Part shown: positions 1 to 11,108 of the stretch, one piece after another
Layout: every line of letters begins with the position of its first letter
Position numbering within the stretch: the first letter of the stretch is position 1
Assembly (NCBI GenBank): GCA_963210315.1
Contig: OY723260.1
Location: 186,001 to 250,000 of the forward strand
Direction: 5' to 3'
Length of the DNA stretch: 64,000 nt
DNA from: Rhynchopus euleeides
Taxonomy: Eukaryota > Euglenozoa > Diplonemea > Diplonemida > Diplonemidae
Program-made: the position numbers and the translations under genes
The notes under the pieces: model-generated
Databases searched by the model: none
Told to the model about the DNA's origin: nothing
Seen by the model: the letters and a program-made list of their open reading frames with translations, nothing else

Positions 1-435
1 CCCCATCGCGGCGTGCTTCGCCTTCGTCACGAGCTGCGCGTCGCGCGGCTTCGCCGCGGCTGCCTTCTCCGGCAGCATGACAGGCGTGTCGGCGCTGGCC
101 CTGCGGATGCCATGCGGCACGGTGTAGGGCGGGGGGGCGGTGCCCCGGAGGGGGGACTGCGTGGAGGGTGTCACAGCCTCATAGTGTGTGTGTAGCTGCT
201 GCAGCACGGCCTGTGCCGTGTCCTCAGGGGCTACCACAGGCGTGCGCCAGGGCGGGCTGGTGGGGGGCCCCTCCACTGCGCGCGTGCGGGGTAGTGCCCT
301 GTGGCCTGCGAAGTGCTGCAGGGGCAGGGAGGCAGCCCCGTGGTGGTGCTGCGCCTGTGTGAGGTGGTCGTTCGCATTGGCGGGGGCCCCCGTGCGGGGT
401 GGGGACACGAACTGCGACCCTATTCGCGGCTGCAT
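1..435 (-). CDS. partial proline-rich ORF of unknown function, runs off the left edge
   Basis: Reading the minus strand from an ATG at 435 gives exactly 145 open codons to base 1 with no stop, so the 3' part lies outside the window. The peptide is rich in Pro, Ala, His and Gln, with one more ordered stretch around residues 72-90 (EDTAQAVLQQLHTHYEAV) and an Ala/Lys-rich end. No domain is recognised. The ATG is followed at once by a possible splice acceptor (GATGCAG), so 435 may be an internal exon edge rather than the true start. It lies on the same strand as every other gene here, with its 5' end facing the 3' end of the coiled-coil gene at 957. Coding status rests on the open frame and strand agreement only. 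Confidence 0.45.
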   Translation of the reverse strand, partial: MQPRIGSQFVSPPRTGAPANANDHLTQAQHHHGAASLPLQHFAGHRALPRTRAVEGPPTSPPWRTPVVAPEDTAQAVLQQLHTHYEAVTPSTQSPLRGTAPPPYTVPHGIRRASADTPVMLPEKAAAAKPRDAQLVTKAKHAAMG

Positions 436-956
436 CGGGGCGCGGTGTGTTGTGCGTGGGGTGTGCATCGCAGCATGCACGCGCCCTGGGGCCGGGGGGT
501 GGGAAGGGGTGCCGGCCTGGTGTGTGGATGTGGCGGTGGAGGCGGTGATGGCAGTGGTGCAGGCAAGCAAGCAAAGGAGAATGCAATCATGCAGGAAGGG
601 GAGGTGCGCGGAGAGGCTGGGGCAGGAGGCGTCAATATTCAAACTGCATCGCGGCTCATGCAGCATATACGGGGCTGTGTATGCGGGGCGCGGGGGGGCA
701 TGTGTGTGTGTGGGCGGAGCGCGACGCACAAGCTGGAAAGCTCTGGGCGCACCCCCCACCCCACCCCACCCCACTCAAGGCTCCGACCCGGACACAGGCC
801 TCGGCCTCCGCGGGCTTTTTGGGTTAGATTTTTTTTTCCAGAACAAACAAGAATCCCATATAATGACGGATGAAGCAATTTCCGACACCACCACCCAGCC
901 AACCAGGAGGCTGACAGCCTGTCAGGGCCTGTTAGGGCGCCCTCCCCTGCCCTACC
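436..956. other. intergenic spacer
   Basis: GC-rich spacer between two minus-strand genes. It contains C-rich and T-rich short runs, for example near 750-775 and 826-838. On the minus strand the 600-480 stretch is pyrimidine-rich, as expected upstream of a splice acceptor. No gene or repeat family is recognised. Confidence 0.5.
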
Positions 957-3900
957 CTACCGTGCTGCTGCGGCTGCAAGCTCCATGAGGAGGGGCTCGG
1001 CCATCGAGACGACATCCTCAGCAACGCCGTGCTTCTTCGCTGTGGACACCAGCTCCTGCAGCAGCGGCATGCAGGACGACTTGCTCCGCTCCAGCTGCTT
1101 CAGCTTCGTCAGCTGCGCGCTGTTCTGCTCGGTGAGCACCTTTGTCTTATACCCGTCCAGCAGCCCCTTCTCGACAGTCATAGTGCTGATCACATTCTGC
1201 ATGTGCCGTATCTCCACCTTGCAGTGCTTGATCTCGCCCTCCAGCGTGGTGTTCTCTGCTGCCTTGGTGCGGAACTCATGCGTCTCGGCAACCTGCACCT
1301 CCAGCTTGGTCACCTCGCCCACAAGACTCTTGATCTCGCTCTGCAGCGCCTTGGCCTCCGCCTCGAAGGCGACGAAGCGGTCTTTGATGTAGCGGTCCTT
1401 CTGCTTGTCCTGCTGCTCCAGCGACTCCAGGCGTTTCAGCCCCATGTCGCGTTCGTACAGCACGCCCTGCACCTCCTCGCGGATGCGGTGCACCTCGTTC
1501 TGCACATCCTCCTCCTTCATCCCTCCGCACAGCGCGCGGTTCCGCTCCTCCGTGAGGGCTTCGATGCGCGTCTGCCGCTTGCTGTGGCTGCGCTGCATCG
1601 CCTCTTCGACACCCTGCACCTTTTTCCTGTGCGCGCCGAGGTCCGATGACACCGCAATCCGCTCCGTCACATGCTCGCTGTCCCTCTGTGCCGACGTGTT
1701 CTGCATCGCGATGACACGCTGCCGCATGCACTCGTTAGATGCGGCGAGCTTTGTCACTGTCTCGAAGCTCTCACGCTCACTGACCTCCGCAGTGCGTTTG
1801 ATCATCTCAACAGTCTCCTTCAGCGCCGCACACCTGCAGAGATGTCCGGATGGCCATATGGGGACAAGAGGGCTGGGAACAGTGCGCGCAGTGTGAGCGG
1901 CACGCTTCTCAGGACACAACACAGCTGAAAAGCAAACAGAGCGTCCCCTCTCCCCTCCCCCTTCACGCACATACTTGTCTTTGAGGGCAGCGACCTCGAC
2001 GGTGTGTATTTCGTCCAATTCGCGGATGTGCTTCTGCTCTATGAGCACCTGCTCCCCCAGCAGCTCTGCACGGGCCCCCATCTCGGTGCTCTCTTCGAAC
2101 AGGCGCTGTGCGATGGCGCGCGGTGGCAGAGGCAATCGGGAAGAAGCAATACCAACAGGACCCCTCACCAAACCCGAAGCAACAACACTTCCACCCACCA
2201 CCACCATCACCCCGACCTTGACATGCAGAAAGTGTCACTGCGCTTTGTTCGGCACTTTTTGCTTTGGTTTCTTTTTTGCGTTGACGCTTCCACACTCACA
2301 CTCCTGCTGATGATGGTGTCGTGAGTGGGGAGCACAAGGGCACGAACAAGCTGAAAAGAAGAAGCAGCAACAGCAGCAGCAGCAGCCGAAAAGGTGATAT
2401 ATCGCATATGCCTGATACCTTGCGATCCAGCTCTGAGGTCTTCGCGAGTGTCTCCAGTGCGATCTCAAGCTTTGCAATCTCGCTCTGCCTTCGCCCCTCC
2501 CCTGTGACGGCAATCTCCTGCGATGGGTTTGTTGGGTGAGGGGAGGGGGGGTAGGGGCAGTGGGGCGATTGTTCGTTGCGCGTTGTTGCCCGAGAGAGGT
2601 CCCCATTCCCCGTCCCACCCCCTCCCGCCGTTCTGCAGAACATGTTCTCAACCTGGCAACCTGGCAACCTGGAGGTGCCAGAACCGCAAGATTCTTTTCC
2701 CTCTCTCTCTCTCTTTCTCCCTCTGCGAATTCTTTACTGTAGTGCAGCCACACCCGCCCCTCATCAGGGGTAACCGCATGTTCCACTGCCCTTACGGCCC
2801 GCTGCGACATACCTCCTGCTCCCGCATGTGTGCCACCAAGTCCTGCTCGACTGATTTGTGTTTCGCGATCTCTGCGTACAGCACAGCCTGTGCAAGGGCG
2901 AGGGGGTGGTGCTGCTGCTGTGCTGCATGCGTAATGCGAATCCCCCCCCACCCCTACGACACAAAAAAGCACAACAGAGTCTCTTGCTGCTGCATGGTCA
3001 ACCGCGGGTGTGCCCTCCTCAGCGTCTCACTCCCACCCACCCTCATGCAGGCAGGCCGCAGGCATACCCTCGTGTTGTCCGCAGTCCTGCTCCACACACA
3101 CGACTTGTCTTGATATTCGTCGTAGCTTTGCGTCACATCCCCCAGCTCTGTGTTGAGACTGTCTATGAGTGACTCCTGCCGCTTCTCCCGCGCCTCCATG
3201 CGTGCAATGGTGTACTCATGCTCGCGCAGAGACTGTGCCCCTGTCTCCTGGAGGTGGTCCTGCGCCTCGACCAGCTCCGCAAGGCGCCTCTCCGCACGCA
3301 CCCCCTCCTCCTCGAGCTTCAGCATGTGGCTCCGGCTGTTGGCGGCCTCTTCGCGCAGTTTGTTCGACTCGTCGCGGCCGCTGATCAGCTGTGCGTTGAG
3401 CAGGCCGAGAAGGATGTTGTTTTTGGCCTCCTCCTTCCGCTGCAGCTCCACGCATGACTCCAGGCGCAGGGCGGTGAACTTCCATTTGTCGACCTCTGAA
3501 TGCAGCAGGCGCAGCAGGAGCAGGTCCTCTGTCCCGTCGCGCGTGTTCTCAACCTTTCCGCGTGTCAGCTCCATGCCTCGTTCGCGCAGGTGGCGCTCTT
3601 GCTCCTGCTGCTGCTCTGCGAAGCGGGTCTCGCGCAGCTTGCTTTCGGCATCCAAAACGTCGACACGTGACTGTGCCGTCTGCAGCTCCTCCTGTGCCTT
3701 GACCAGCGCCTCCTCGAGGGACCTGCACTTGGTTCCCCAGGTGAGCAGGCGCGTCTGCTCTTCCTGCAGCTGCTTGTCTGTCTCGTGCCTCTTCTGCGAC
3801 ACCTCGTGCGTCTCCTGCTTCAGAGTGGCCTGCCGCCCCTCCAACTGCTCCACCTGCTGCATCAGCTCCCAGATGTGGCGTGCCTTCGCATCCTCGACGT

Positions 3901-3991
3901 GCGTCTCACGCACAAGGGCAAGCGAGGTGCCCCCAGCATCGCTTGCGAGCTTTGCAGCAGCGCCCAGCGCTTCCAGAGCTGTGGAAGCCAT
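957..3991 (-). CDS. coiled-coil protein, 5 exons, 701 aa
   Basis: Exons on the minus strand are 3991-3068, 2887-2813, 2517-2419, 2105-1975 and 1833-957. The lengths (924, 75, 99, 131 and 877 nt) sum to 702 codons ending in TAG at 957-959. Donors are GTATGC, GTATGT, GTATCA and GTATGT, and all acceptors are CAG. The first three introns are phase 0 and the last is phase 2, restoring a Lys codon. The start is the ATG at 3991, preceded by GTGCAG, a plausible splice acceptor. Nearly the whole protein is charged heptad-like sequence (Glu, Lys, Gln, Arg, Leu), so a long parallel coiled coil is expected, with an Ala-rich C-terminus. No known family is recognised; a cytoskeletal, flagellar or tethering role is only a guess. 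The end of exon 1 is the least certain junction. Confidence 0.75.
2231..2345. repeat. short dispersed repeat inside intron 3 of the coiled-coil gene
   Basis: About 115 bp that recur in inverse orientation at 35351-35461 with only small differences (shared blocks include AGTGTCACTGCGCTTTGTTC). It contains a GCGTTGACGCTTC-type block also seen near 63375 and, in part, near 49805. It sits wholly inside the intron between 2419 and 2105, so it should not alter the protein. Confidence 0.7.
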
Positions 3992-4562
3992 ACTGCACAC
4001 CCTCGGATGGAGTGTGCCTGTTGTGGTGGTGTGGTTGCCGTGTGCTGGGTGTCGGCCCCTCTGCAGCACAGCTGCGAGGTGAACCTGTATGCCAAACTGA
4101 CAGGGCGACGGCCCCCAGCGGTGTGATTTCAGAAAAGTGAACTGCGAAAAGGCAGCTTCAGGCCGTCTGACCAGACGATAGCATGCTGCGGTGCGAGGGG
4201 GTTGGAGTTGGAGTTGGGGGTGGGGGTGGGGAGTGCATCCTGCGGCCAGGGACTTTCCGAACTGTAGGGAGGAGAGTGACACATGCCATGAGGGGCGAAT
4301 ATACTCAGAGGGGGTCGTGAGGTGGAGGGGTAGGGAGGCGCAGGACAGAGTGTGGGATGCCTCCCACAGTGGTGCCTTGGGAGCGCCGGCAATTCTCGAG
4401 GGATATGCGGAGTGGGCTGCCGTGGCTTGGGCACAGTATGGCAGCGTCTTCACGACTGACATGGTATACACCGAGGTCTTGCTTGCCGCATGGGTTGGGG
4501 TCTGCCTGGCTGGGGGTGTCAGAGTCAGCAGCGTCTTGTTGTTGCGATGACGATGATGCAGC
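3992..4562. other. intergenic spacer; the DUF4116 duplication begins near 4283
   Basis: Contains a GTTGGAG/GGGTG-rich tract at 4200-4232. From about 4283 it holds the 3' flank of the DUF4116 gene, which is duplicated at 25732 onward. No gene is seen. The sequence CTGACATGGTATACA at 4456-4470 is the empty target site for the retroposon present at 25911 in the other copy. Confidence 0.6.
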
Positions 4563-7556
4563 TCATGGAAAGGCGGCAGCAACCACGTCGCTGTCACGGC
4601 GCAGCCGGGCAGACGCGTAGATGTAGGCTTTTGGGTCGGCACGCACAGCCGCCAGCACCACCTCCTTGTCGCAGCACAGCGCTGTGGGGGCGTTCCTCAG
4701 GGCACATCCATTCTGGCGCACAGCCGCCAGCACCACCTCGCGCTTGTTCCACAGTGTGCTGTGGGCAAATCGCAGCGCGCTGCCATCAGAGGTCACGGCT
4801 GCGAGGACCACCTCCTCGTCACCACAGAACACAGGATCGGCGTACTGCAGTGCACCGCCGTGTGCACGAGCCGCTTGAAGCACAACCGACCTGTCGCTTC
4901 GCAGAGAAGCATCAGCGTACCGCAGCGCCCTCCCGTCCTGCAAGACGGCCGCCAGTTGAAGCTCCTTGTCACGGGAGAGTGAAGCACTGGCGTAGCGAAG
5001 AGCGCGCCCACGCTTCCGTACGGCTGCAAGCATGAAGTCTCTGTTGCTGAGGAATGAAGGATCGGTGTGTTGAAGAGCATCTCCGCCTGCGTGTGCGGCT
5101 GCGAGCAGCACCTCCTCGTCCTTCTGGAATACCACGTCAGCATAAGAGAGAGACAACTGCGACGACCTCACAGAAGCAAGCACGACCTCACGATCCTTGC
5201 GCAGGTTGTCCGAAGCATACTTCAAACAGCACCCCTTCCGCACGGCTGTGAGGACGACATCTCTGTTGCTACGGATCGACTCATCACAGAACTCCAAGGC
5301 ATTCGGGTCCTGTGCCACCGCAGCAAGCTGCACCTCCCTGTCGCTGGACACGGAGGGGTCGGCGTATTCCAAGGCACATCCCTGCAGCTTGACACACTGC
5401 AACACGAAGTCTCTGTTGGTGCGAAGCGAGGTATCTGCTTCTTCGAGAACGAAACGGCCTCGACGCACACCTGCCAGCGCCACCTCCTTGTCCCGCTTCA
5501 GGTGTGAAGGGACATGGCGTAGTGCAACAGCCTGGCCCCACCCCCTGCTGTGCATCGCAGCGAGCACCACCTCCCTGTCGCCCTTCAGGGAAGGGTGAGC
5601 GTACTTGAGGGCCTCGGGGCAGGTCTCGAGTGCTGCAAGCACATATTGATTTTGTTTTGAGACTGACTCATCCAGAGGATCCAGGGAGCCCAGCGCAATT
5701 GCCAGACCCCCCAGACGGCCAGAAGACGCCGGTCTTCGCCGGGGCGGACCCAGCTAAAAGCTAACAGCAAGAACAGCAATAAAAAGGGAGAGCGTGCTCC
5801 TATCTCTGTGGGCTGGCGGGAAAAGGCTAAAAGGTAGAAAGGAAGGAAGCAATGTGCAACAAAATACGATTAATGCACTCGTTTGTTAACACCGCGCCGG
5901 TCGCATAATGCTGCGGTCGGATGAACGATTGACTGATCAACTCCAACCCAGTGGGCGTAAAAAGGAGAAGACGGGAACAACGGCTGGTCTAAACAGGACG
6001 AACGGACACTCACCACCACAGGGTATTCCAGAGGCGTTCCTGGTCGCGGCTCGACTGATCGAACAACAGGTGACGGGCAAAAGATCGTGGTGAAAAGAAC
6101 TAAAAGTAGGAAGGCGAAAGAAGGCAAAGCCGGGGGATCCACGTGTGCGTTAAACTTGTCCCACGTGCGCGTGTGCGGTAAACTTGTCCCACGCGCCCCG
6201 GTGAAAAACACGTAACACGGTTGCCGCCCACAGTTTCTTCTGGCCACGCGGCGCGCTTCATGAGCGCCGCGTGCAGCCTGACTGGTCTTAGCGGCCTAAG
6301 CGAAACACCGGGTCTCCAGAGGGATACATCCAGCCTACACGCAATGCGCTACCCTAAGCCAAAGCGTGCAGCGTAGCTTACCTCAACGGTCTGTTCGCAA
6401 AGGCCCCCAGGGTTCACCACGTGGAGGTGCCAGCCGTAGTCGCCAGGTCCGCTCCCCTGACGACCCATCACCCCTCGAGTGCTGCAAGCACAAGGTCTCG
6501 GTCTTGGTGAAGCAGCGTCTCTGGGCACATCTCCACAACAAACCGCAACACCTCACCCTGCCACATCACAGCCTCGCGTTGGAACTCTGTGTAGTGACGC
6601 AGTCCGACAGATGCCTGGTTGAAGTTGTTTGCCCACTGACGCACAGCAAGGAGCATCAGCTCCTTGCCACACAGTGAATCAGAAGGAAAGACCGACAGAC
6701 CGCCCACCCGTACGACACGGAGAACAACCTCGTTGTCGTTGATCAGTGCAACACTTGCGTGCTTGAAGCCACCACATGCCATCATCACCACCTGCCTGTC
6801 GTTGCGGAGGGACTCACAGGCATGCTCGAGTGCGCCAGTGTCACATTGCACTGCTGCCATGACTACCTCTCTGTCGGCCTTCAGCGCTGCATCGACATGC
6901 TTGAGTGCAGGATGTGCACGGTTGCAGCGCTGCACAAGGGTGAGAATGAAGGGTTTGTTGCCGAGCAGTGCAGGTGATACATGCTTCAGCACATCGGAGG
7001 GTCTCATCAGAAGAGACGGGCGTGACAGTGCCACTGACAGCACCACATCCTCATCCGCACGCAGGTCTTCGGAAGCGTACTGAAATGCGGCACCGTAACT
7101 GCGCACCGCTGCGGTGACGATCTCTTTGTCACTGCGGCATGACTCATCCAGGTGCCGCAACGCATTGCTACTGCACCGCACCATCGCAAGCGCCACATCA
7201 CGCAGACGCCGTGCCCAGACAGGTATGGTTTCGATGACACCGCCACACCTCCCCGGCTTGTCACGCCTTTGCTTCTCCAACACCTCAACGAAGCGAGCAC
7301 CCGACAGCGCCACGTCGATGGAGCACCCCTGCGACACACCTGCGGCACCGCACAGAGGCGTGCTGTCGTCGAGCACCTCCCCATCCACCGACAGCTCCAC
7401 ATCCTCGGGAAGCGCGTCGGGAGGGGACCCGAGCACCACGTCGAGTGCATTTGCCTTGAGATGAGCCGGGGTGTCGTCCTCTCCGATGTGCACCGCATGC
7501 TGCTCCCCACACAGCTTGTCTTTCAGGAACACCTCCATTGCTTGCTCAACAGACAT
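4563..7556 (-). pseudogene. DUF4116-repeat gene, copy 1, interrupted by a retroposon
   Basis: The 5' part (7556 down to 6468) encodes 362 residues that stop one codon after the insertion point. The 3' part (about 5642 to 4563) stays open for about 359 codons but has no ATG at its start. Compared with the intact 715-aa paralogue at 26533-28680, the break falls inside a LVLAALE segment. The protein is mostly imperfect repeats of about 25-50 residues of the form LR-DREVVLAAV, with A-RYAD linkers, typical of DUF4116. Its N-terminal 75 or so residues look ubiquitin-like. The function of DUF4116 is unknown. Both halves remain highly similar to the paralogue, which suggests the insertion is recent. 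A truncated 362-aa product remains possible; splicing out the insert looks unlikely but was not excluded. Confidence 0.8.
5644..6473 (-). mobile_element. short non-autonomous non-LTR retroposon with ingi/L1Tc-like head
   Basis: An 830-bp insert absent from the paralogue at the same position. A 19-bp target duplication, CTCGAGTGCTGCAAGCACA, lies at 5625-5643 and 6474-6492. On the minus strand the element begins GGGTGATGGG (or CGAGGGGTGA if the shared CGAG belongs to it) and ends in the A-rich CTCAAAACAAAATCAATA. Its head contains GGCACCTCCACGTGGTGAACCCTGG, given here as a motif spanning about 6404-6428. That block matches the P3 hairpin and loop pattern of HDV-like ribozymes found at the 5' ends of L1Tc and R2 elements. 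No reverse transcriptase is encoded, so it would need a partner in trans. An internal direct repeat (TTAAACTTGTCCCACG-like) lies at 6148-6194. Confidence 0.8.
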
Positions 7557-7777
7557 GCTTGGTCTTGCCTGTGTGTCTGGTGGTGCGGTGTGCCGAAGTC
7601 ACTAAGTCACAGGGTAGAGGCTTTCCTCCGGAAGAATCAAAAGGCCGCAGTCCCTGCTGACACCCTGCACGATGCGGTGGTCAGGGGCTTGACATGTCAT
7701 CAATGCCATGTCACCATAGGGTGAGGGGTTGGAGGGGCTCATCCAAAGGGCTCGCACCCTCCCCCCCCCCCCCCCTA
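7557..7777 (-). promoter_or_regulatory. 5' flank of DUF4116 copy 1 with likely splice acceptor
   Basis: On the minus strand ACACACAG-GCAAGACCAAGC-ATG places a CAG acceptor 12 bases before the start codon, suitable for trans-splicing or a 5'-UTR intron. The rest is duplicated at 28681-28892 and ends in a poly-C run at a TA, where a transposon begins. Confidence 0.45.
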
Positions 7778-9778
7778 GGGGTGGGTATACCCCCCCCTAT
7801 ACGCGTGAGAAAATATCTTTTTTCGGGAACACCAAAAAGTACCTCAGAAAGCCATGTAAAGGGTGCCAATGTGCCCAGATCGTCCCAAAAGTGTTTTGTG
7901 GTGGAGATTTCACCACCAGATCAACCTCAGTGCTGATATTTTGGCATTCTAAAAAAATTGCCCATCGGTGGTTCCTACGGTGCCCCCCGGATAGGCACTG
8001 CACACTCACTCACACCCCTTCACATGGCTAGTGCCACCCCACAAGCCTGTTACCAAGAAAATATCACCCTCGGGAACCAGCTCGCGCAGACTGTAGAATG
8101 AGGCTACTCCCGCAGGCCAGATTCTATAGCAATCGACACTCTTCTCCATGACAGGACATGCCGCCTGTGTTGAGCGCCGCTGCCACTGTGCCACAGTTGA
8201 ACTCAGTACTTTCTGAAACTCATCTTCGCAAAGAACTGGGCGCTCCTGGTGAGATATCAGCAGCTGAGGCGCAATCATTTCGATAGGCTGAAGGCACGCC
8301 TCCAAACCCTTTCGAAACTCAAAGTCCAAACACCTGCCTACCAGCATGGGAGCCAATGCCTGGCTGCGCACACTGCAGCACTGTGTCAACAGCAGGAATG
8401 CACAGACACTCAGCAGTTGAACTGTGTTACTATGCACAAATTTGCTGAATTCGAAGCAAATGACGAGGAGGCTTTTGCAAACCACCCGAATCGGTGCAAG
8501 TCATTCCTGTGACACCTGGCTCTGTTGAGGGGTGTGATGGGCGAATGGCCCATCAGGCGAGGCACAGGCGCGCCCTGAAGCGCAAGCGTATTGACGAGCT
8601 TCGGGTGCTCTGTGAAAGAAACACACTGGCTGTGAATACCGACAGCCACCTGATTTTTCAGCAGGGCTCCACACAGGATAACAAGACCATACAGGCCCAT
8701 ACCTGTGATATGCACATCTATATCAATCCATACAGGCAATCTGTGCCTGTCCAGGCCTGTACAGGCCAAGGCACGCCTATACGTGCAAGTAATTCGCGCA
8801 AAAATCAGTGGGACAGGGGCACAATCGTCGAAACTTGTGTCCGGGCAATTTCCGACACCCCCTTCACCACGCCTACCCCGTATTGTGCCAGCAAAAGGGC
8901 GTGTCCAGCAAACAGAGGTGGGCCTACGGTACCACCAGGAACCACCGGTGGGCAAATTTTCCGGAACCCCAAAAAACACCCCATAAGGCCCCACAAATGG
9001 TGTTGGTGGCCCCAGGATATCATTCTGGCACCCTTTGGGGTCGGTGCGTGTGTCAGGTAGGGGCTGAGAGGTGTTTAGAGTGTGTCCTGAAAATGCCCAT
9101 TTTGAACGATTTTGAACGATTTTTGGCCGTGCTCGTAGCATTCCCCGTTGAGGGGGTCGCTATTTCGTGTTCTCCTGGCCGCACGGAGGCATTGCCTTAC
9201 GTCGCCTCTTCCTCTTTTCCTTTGGTGGTGTGTTGGTCTGGCACAGAGGGCGGGACCGTGCTGATATGCACAGTGACGACTCTCCCTTTTGTTTTGTGCC
9301 CGCCTCCACCGAGATTCGGCTGATGCCTCTCAGACTGGGGGCGGGCGGTCGCCGACCCTTTTCTGTACGAGGTTTTCCACAGGCTGCACACCTGCCCCGC
9401 GGCTGTGTGGCAGTCTTCGCGGAGTGCAATGCGAAGGTCTGGCCTGACGTGGTGTGACTATTTAGACTCCAGGTGTCTCCACCCTTCCTGGTCTGGGGAG
9501 CCTCGGTACCCAAGCAGTTTTCGGTCATGCCCTGGACCACGGCCGTGCTAGACTCCTGGTGCAGGCACCCGTCATGGTCCGGGGACGGCCCCCCCAGGCA
9601 GTTTAACGTCTTACCCAGGACCTTTTTTTTTTCCCTCTTGTGTCCCATGCCTTGTTTGCAGTGATCGCATTGTTGGCCATCCTTGCTGTAGTTCGGCATG
9701 CCGCCCTTCCCACCTTCCCCCACCCCCTCCCCGGCGGTTTTCAAAATGCCCATTTTCTCACAGGGGTATACCCACCCC
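7778..9778. mobile_element. TA-flanked terminal-inverted-repeat element, 2.0 kb
   Basis: The left end GGGGTGGGTATACCCC (7778) is matched in inverse by the right end at 9763-9778, and TA dinucleotides flank both ends (7776-7777, 9779-9780). Similarity continues inward (GTGAGAAAAT). The interior holds only broken minus-strand reading frames. One (9160-9753) has a Cys/Arg-rich stretch, CDHC and CAAC, that could be a decayed zinc-binding tail of a transposase, but I cannot assign it. The block at 9087-9270 recurs at 49462-49580. Confidence 0.7.
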
Positions 9779-11108
9779 TACACCCCCCCCCCCCCCCGCC
9801 ACGTTCCGGAGTTTTGGAAGGCCCTGCTTCGCACAGAGCCCACCTCCTTTCACTTATTCCCCGTCGGTGGACCACCAGGAGGGGTGGCGAGAAACTGTGC
9901 AACTTTGAGATCAGACAGAGTAATCGACCACTAGCTAGCTCAACTCGGGAAACAAGTGTATTTTTTTTGGCATCGACGACCTCCAGCCTGACGTACAAGA
10001 CGACCAGGCCGTGACGTACACGGTGTTGCCCAAAAAAAGGGCGTTGTCACGGAGTATAGACGAGTTCGTCCTCACACCTCAGCAAGATAAACTCACCTAA
10101 AAGGGTGGGAAACAGCAAGTGTATTTTTTTCGTTGAACGCAGCGACTTCGGTACGCTTCGTCGCCCGCCACCAAGACATCGGATCACCGCTCCTGCCACG
10201 TCTGTCTGCCACTGCTTTTCGCGATAAGGATGAACGGCGGATCCAGGGTCTTCGTTGGGGTGACGAAAATGGTGCATTTTTTTGGCGTACTTTCAACTCC
10301 TTTGAGGGTCTTCGCTGGTCGACAAACTTCGACAAATTTCGTCAGTTTTCAGCCAATTCAACAGGAAATGCACCAAAATGCACTGACGACCACCCTGTAG
10401 CGAAGACCCCCTTTGTCTCTGTTTGTTTCTTGGATTTGTATTTGCTGGCACACTACACACTGCGCGTGCACTGCGCTCCCACTGACTCTTTTGCTGTGAC
10501 AAGCAAGCTTGTGTTGGGACAGTGGGGTCTTCGCTAAGGGCAACATTGAATCTTCTTCGGACGTTTTTTTCCGACAAAAGTGGCATTTCTGCAATTTGCA
10601 ATTATCTGCACCGTGTAGCAAAGACCCACCCCCCTCGCCTGCAGTCAGAGAGGTGTACCCCCACTCTCCTTCAGTTTGGTATTTCCTCCCAACACCAACA
10701 CGCATCGCAATACGACCACTAACCTCGTTTTTTTTGATGCAACCTCATCCCGCAACGAGGGATTAAACTGGGGAACACAAGAAAAGCAGGTCCTTGTTAT
10801 GGCCAACGGGGGGGTGCGATAGAAAGTGGAGCTCTTGCGGACCCACACCTTTATCACAGGTCGATGGCGGTGCGTTTCACCACAAACCAACTCTCTCTCT
10901 CTCTCGTATGATTTAAGTGTGAATATCCCCGTAACGAAAATACTCGCACCATCTCTCTCTCTCTCTCTCTCTCTCCATTCCCATACCCGATTTCGGGTGA
11001 CATGTGTCTGATGTGCCCCATTTTTTCCCGGCGCTTTCACCTTCAACCGCAACGGTGCTGAGAGCCCACCACCACCACCACCCTTCCTCCCCAATCCCAC
11101 CCTCATTT
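9779..11108. other. intergenic, repeat-derived sequence
   Basis: Starts with poly-C followed by GCCACGTTCCGGAGTTTTGG, a sequence that also follows the transposon ending at 40364. Blocks at 10140-10230 and 10430-10500 recur at 40540-40610 and 40890-40960. Two stretches contain AAGTGTATTTTTTT (9953, 10117). CT-type microsatellites lie at 10889-10903 and 10952-10973. No gene is supported. Confidence 0.6.

Larger units (their letters stand above)
4283..7775. repeat. segmental duplication, copy 1 (DUF4116 locus)
   Basis: This block matches 25732-28892 almost base for base once one retroposon is removed from each copy. The left edge is near ATGCCATGAGG. The right edge is a poly-C run ending at a TA dinucleotide, in both copies. 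It covers the whole DUF4116 gene plus about 280 bp of 3' flank and about 220 bp of 5' flank. Confidence 0.85.

Noticed and set aside
2954..4642. Upstream extension of the coiled-coil ORF to 4642
   Set aside because: The extra N-terminal part runs into the DUF4116 3' flank, is Pro/His-rich and unlike the coiled coil; the ATG at 3991 follows an acceptor.
9160..9753. Possible piggyBac-type or other transposase C-terminus (Cys/Arg-rich)
   Set aside because: Only two CxxC pairs are seen, no catalytic Asp set, the frame is broken, and flanks are TA rather than TTAA. Mentioned only as a possibility under the element.
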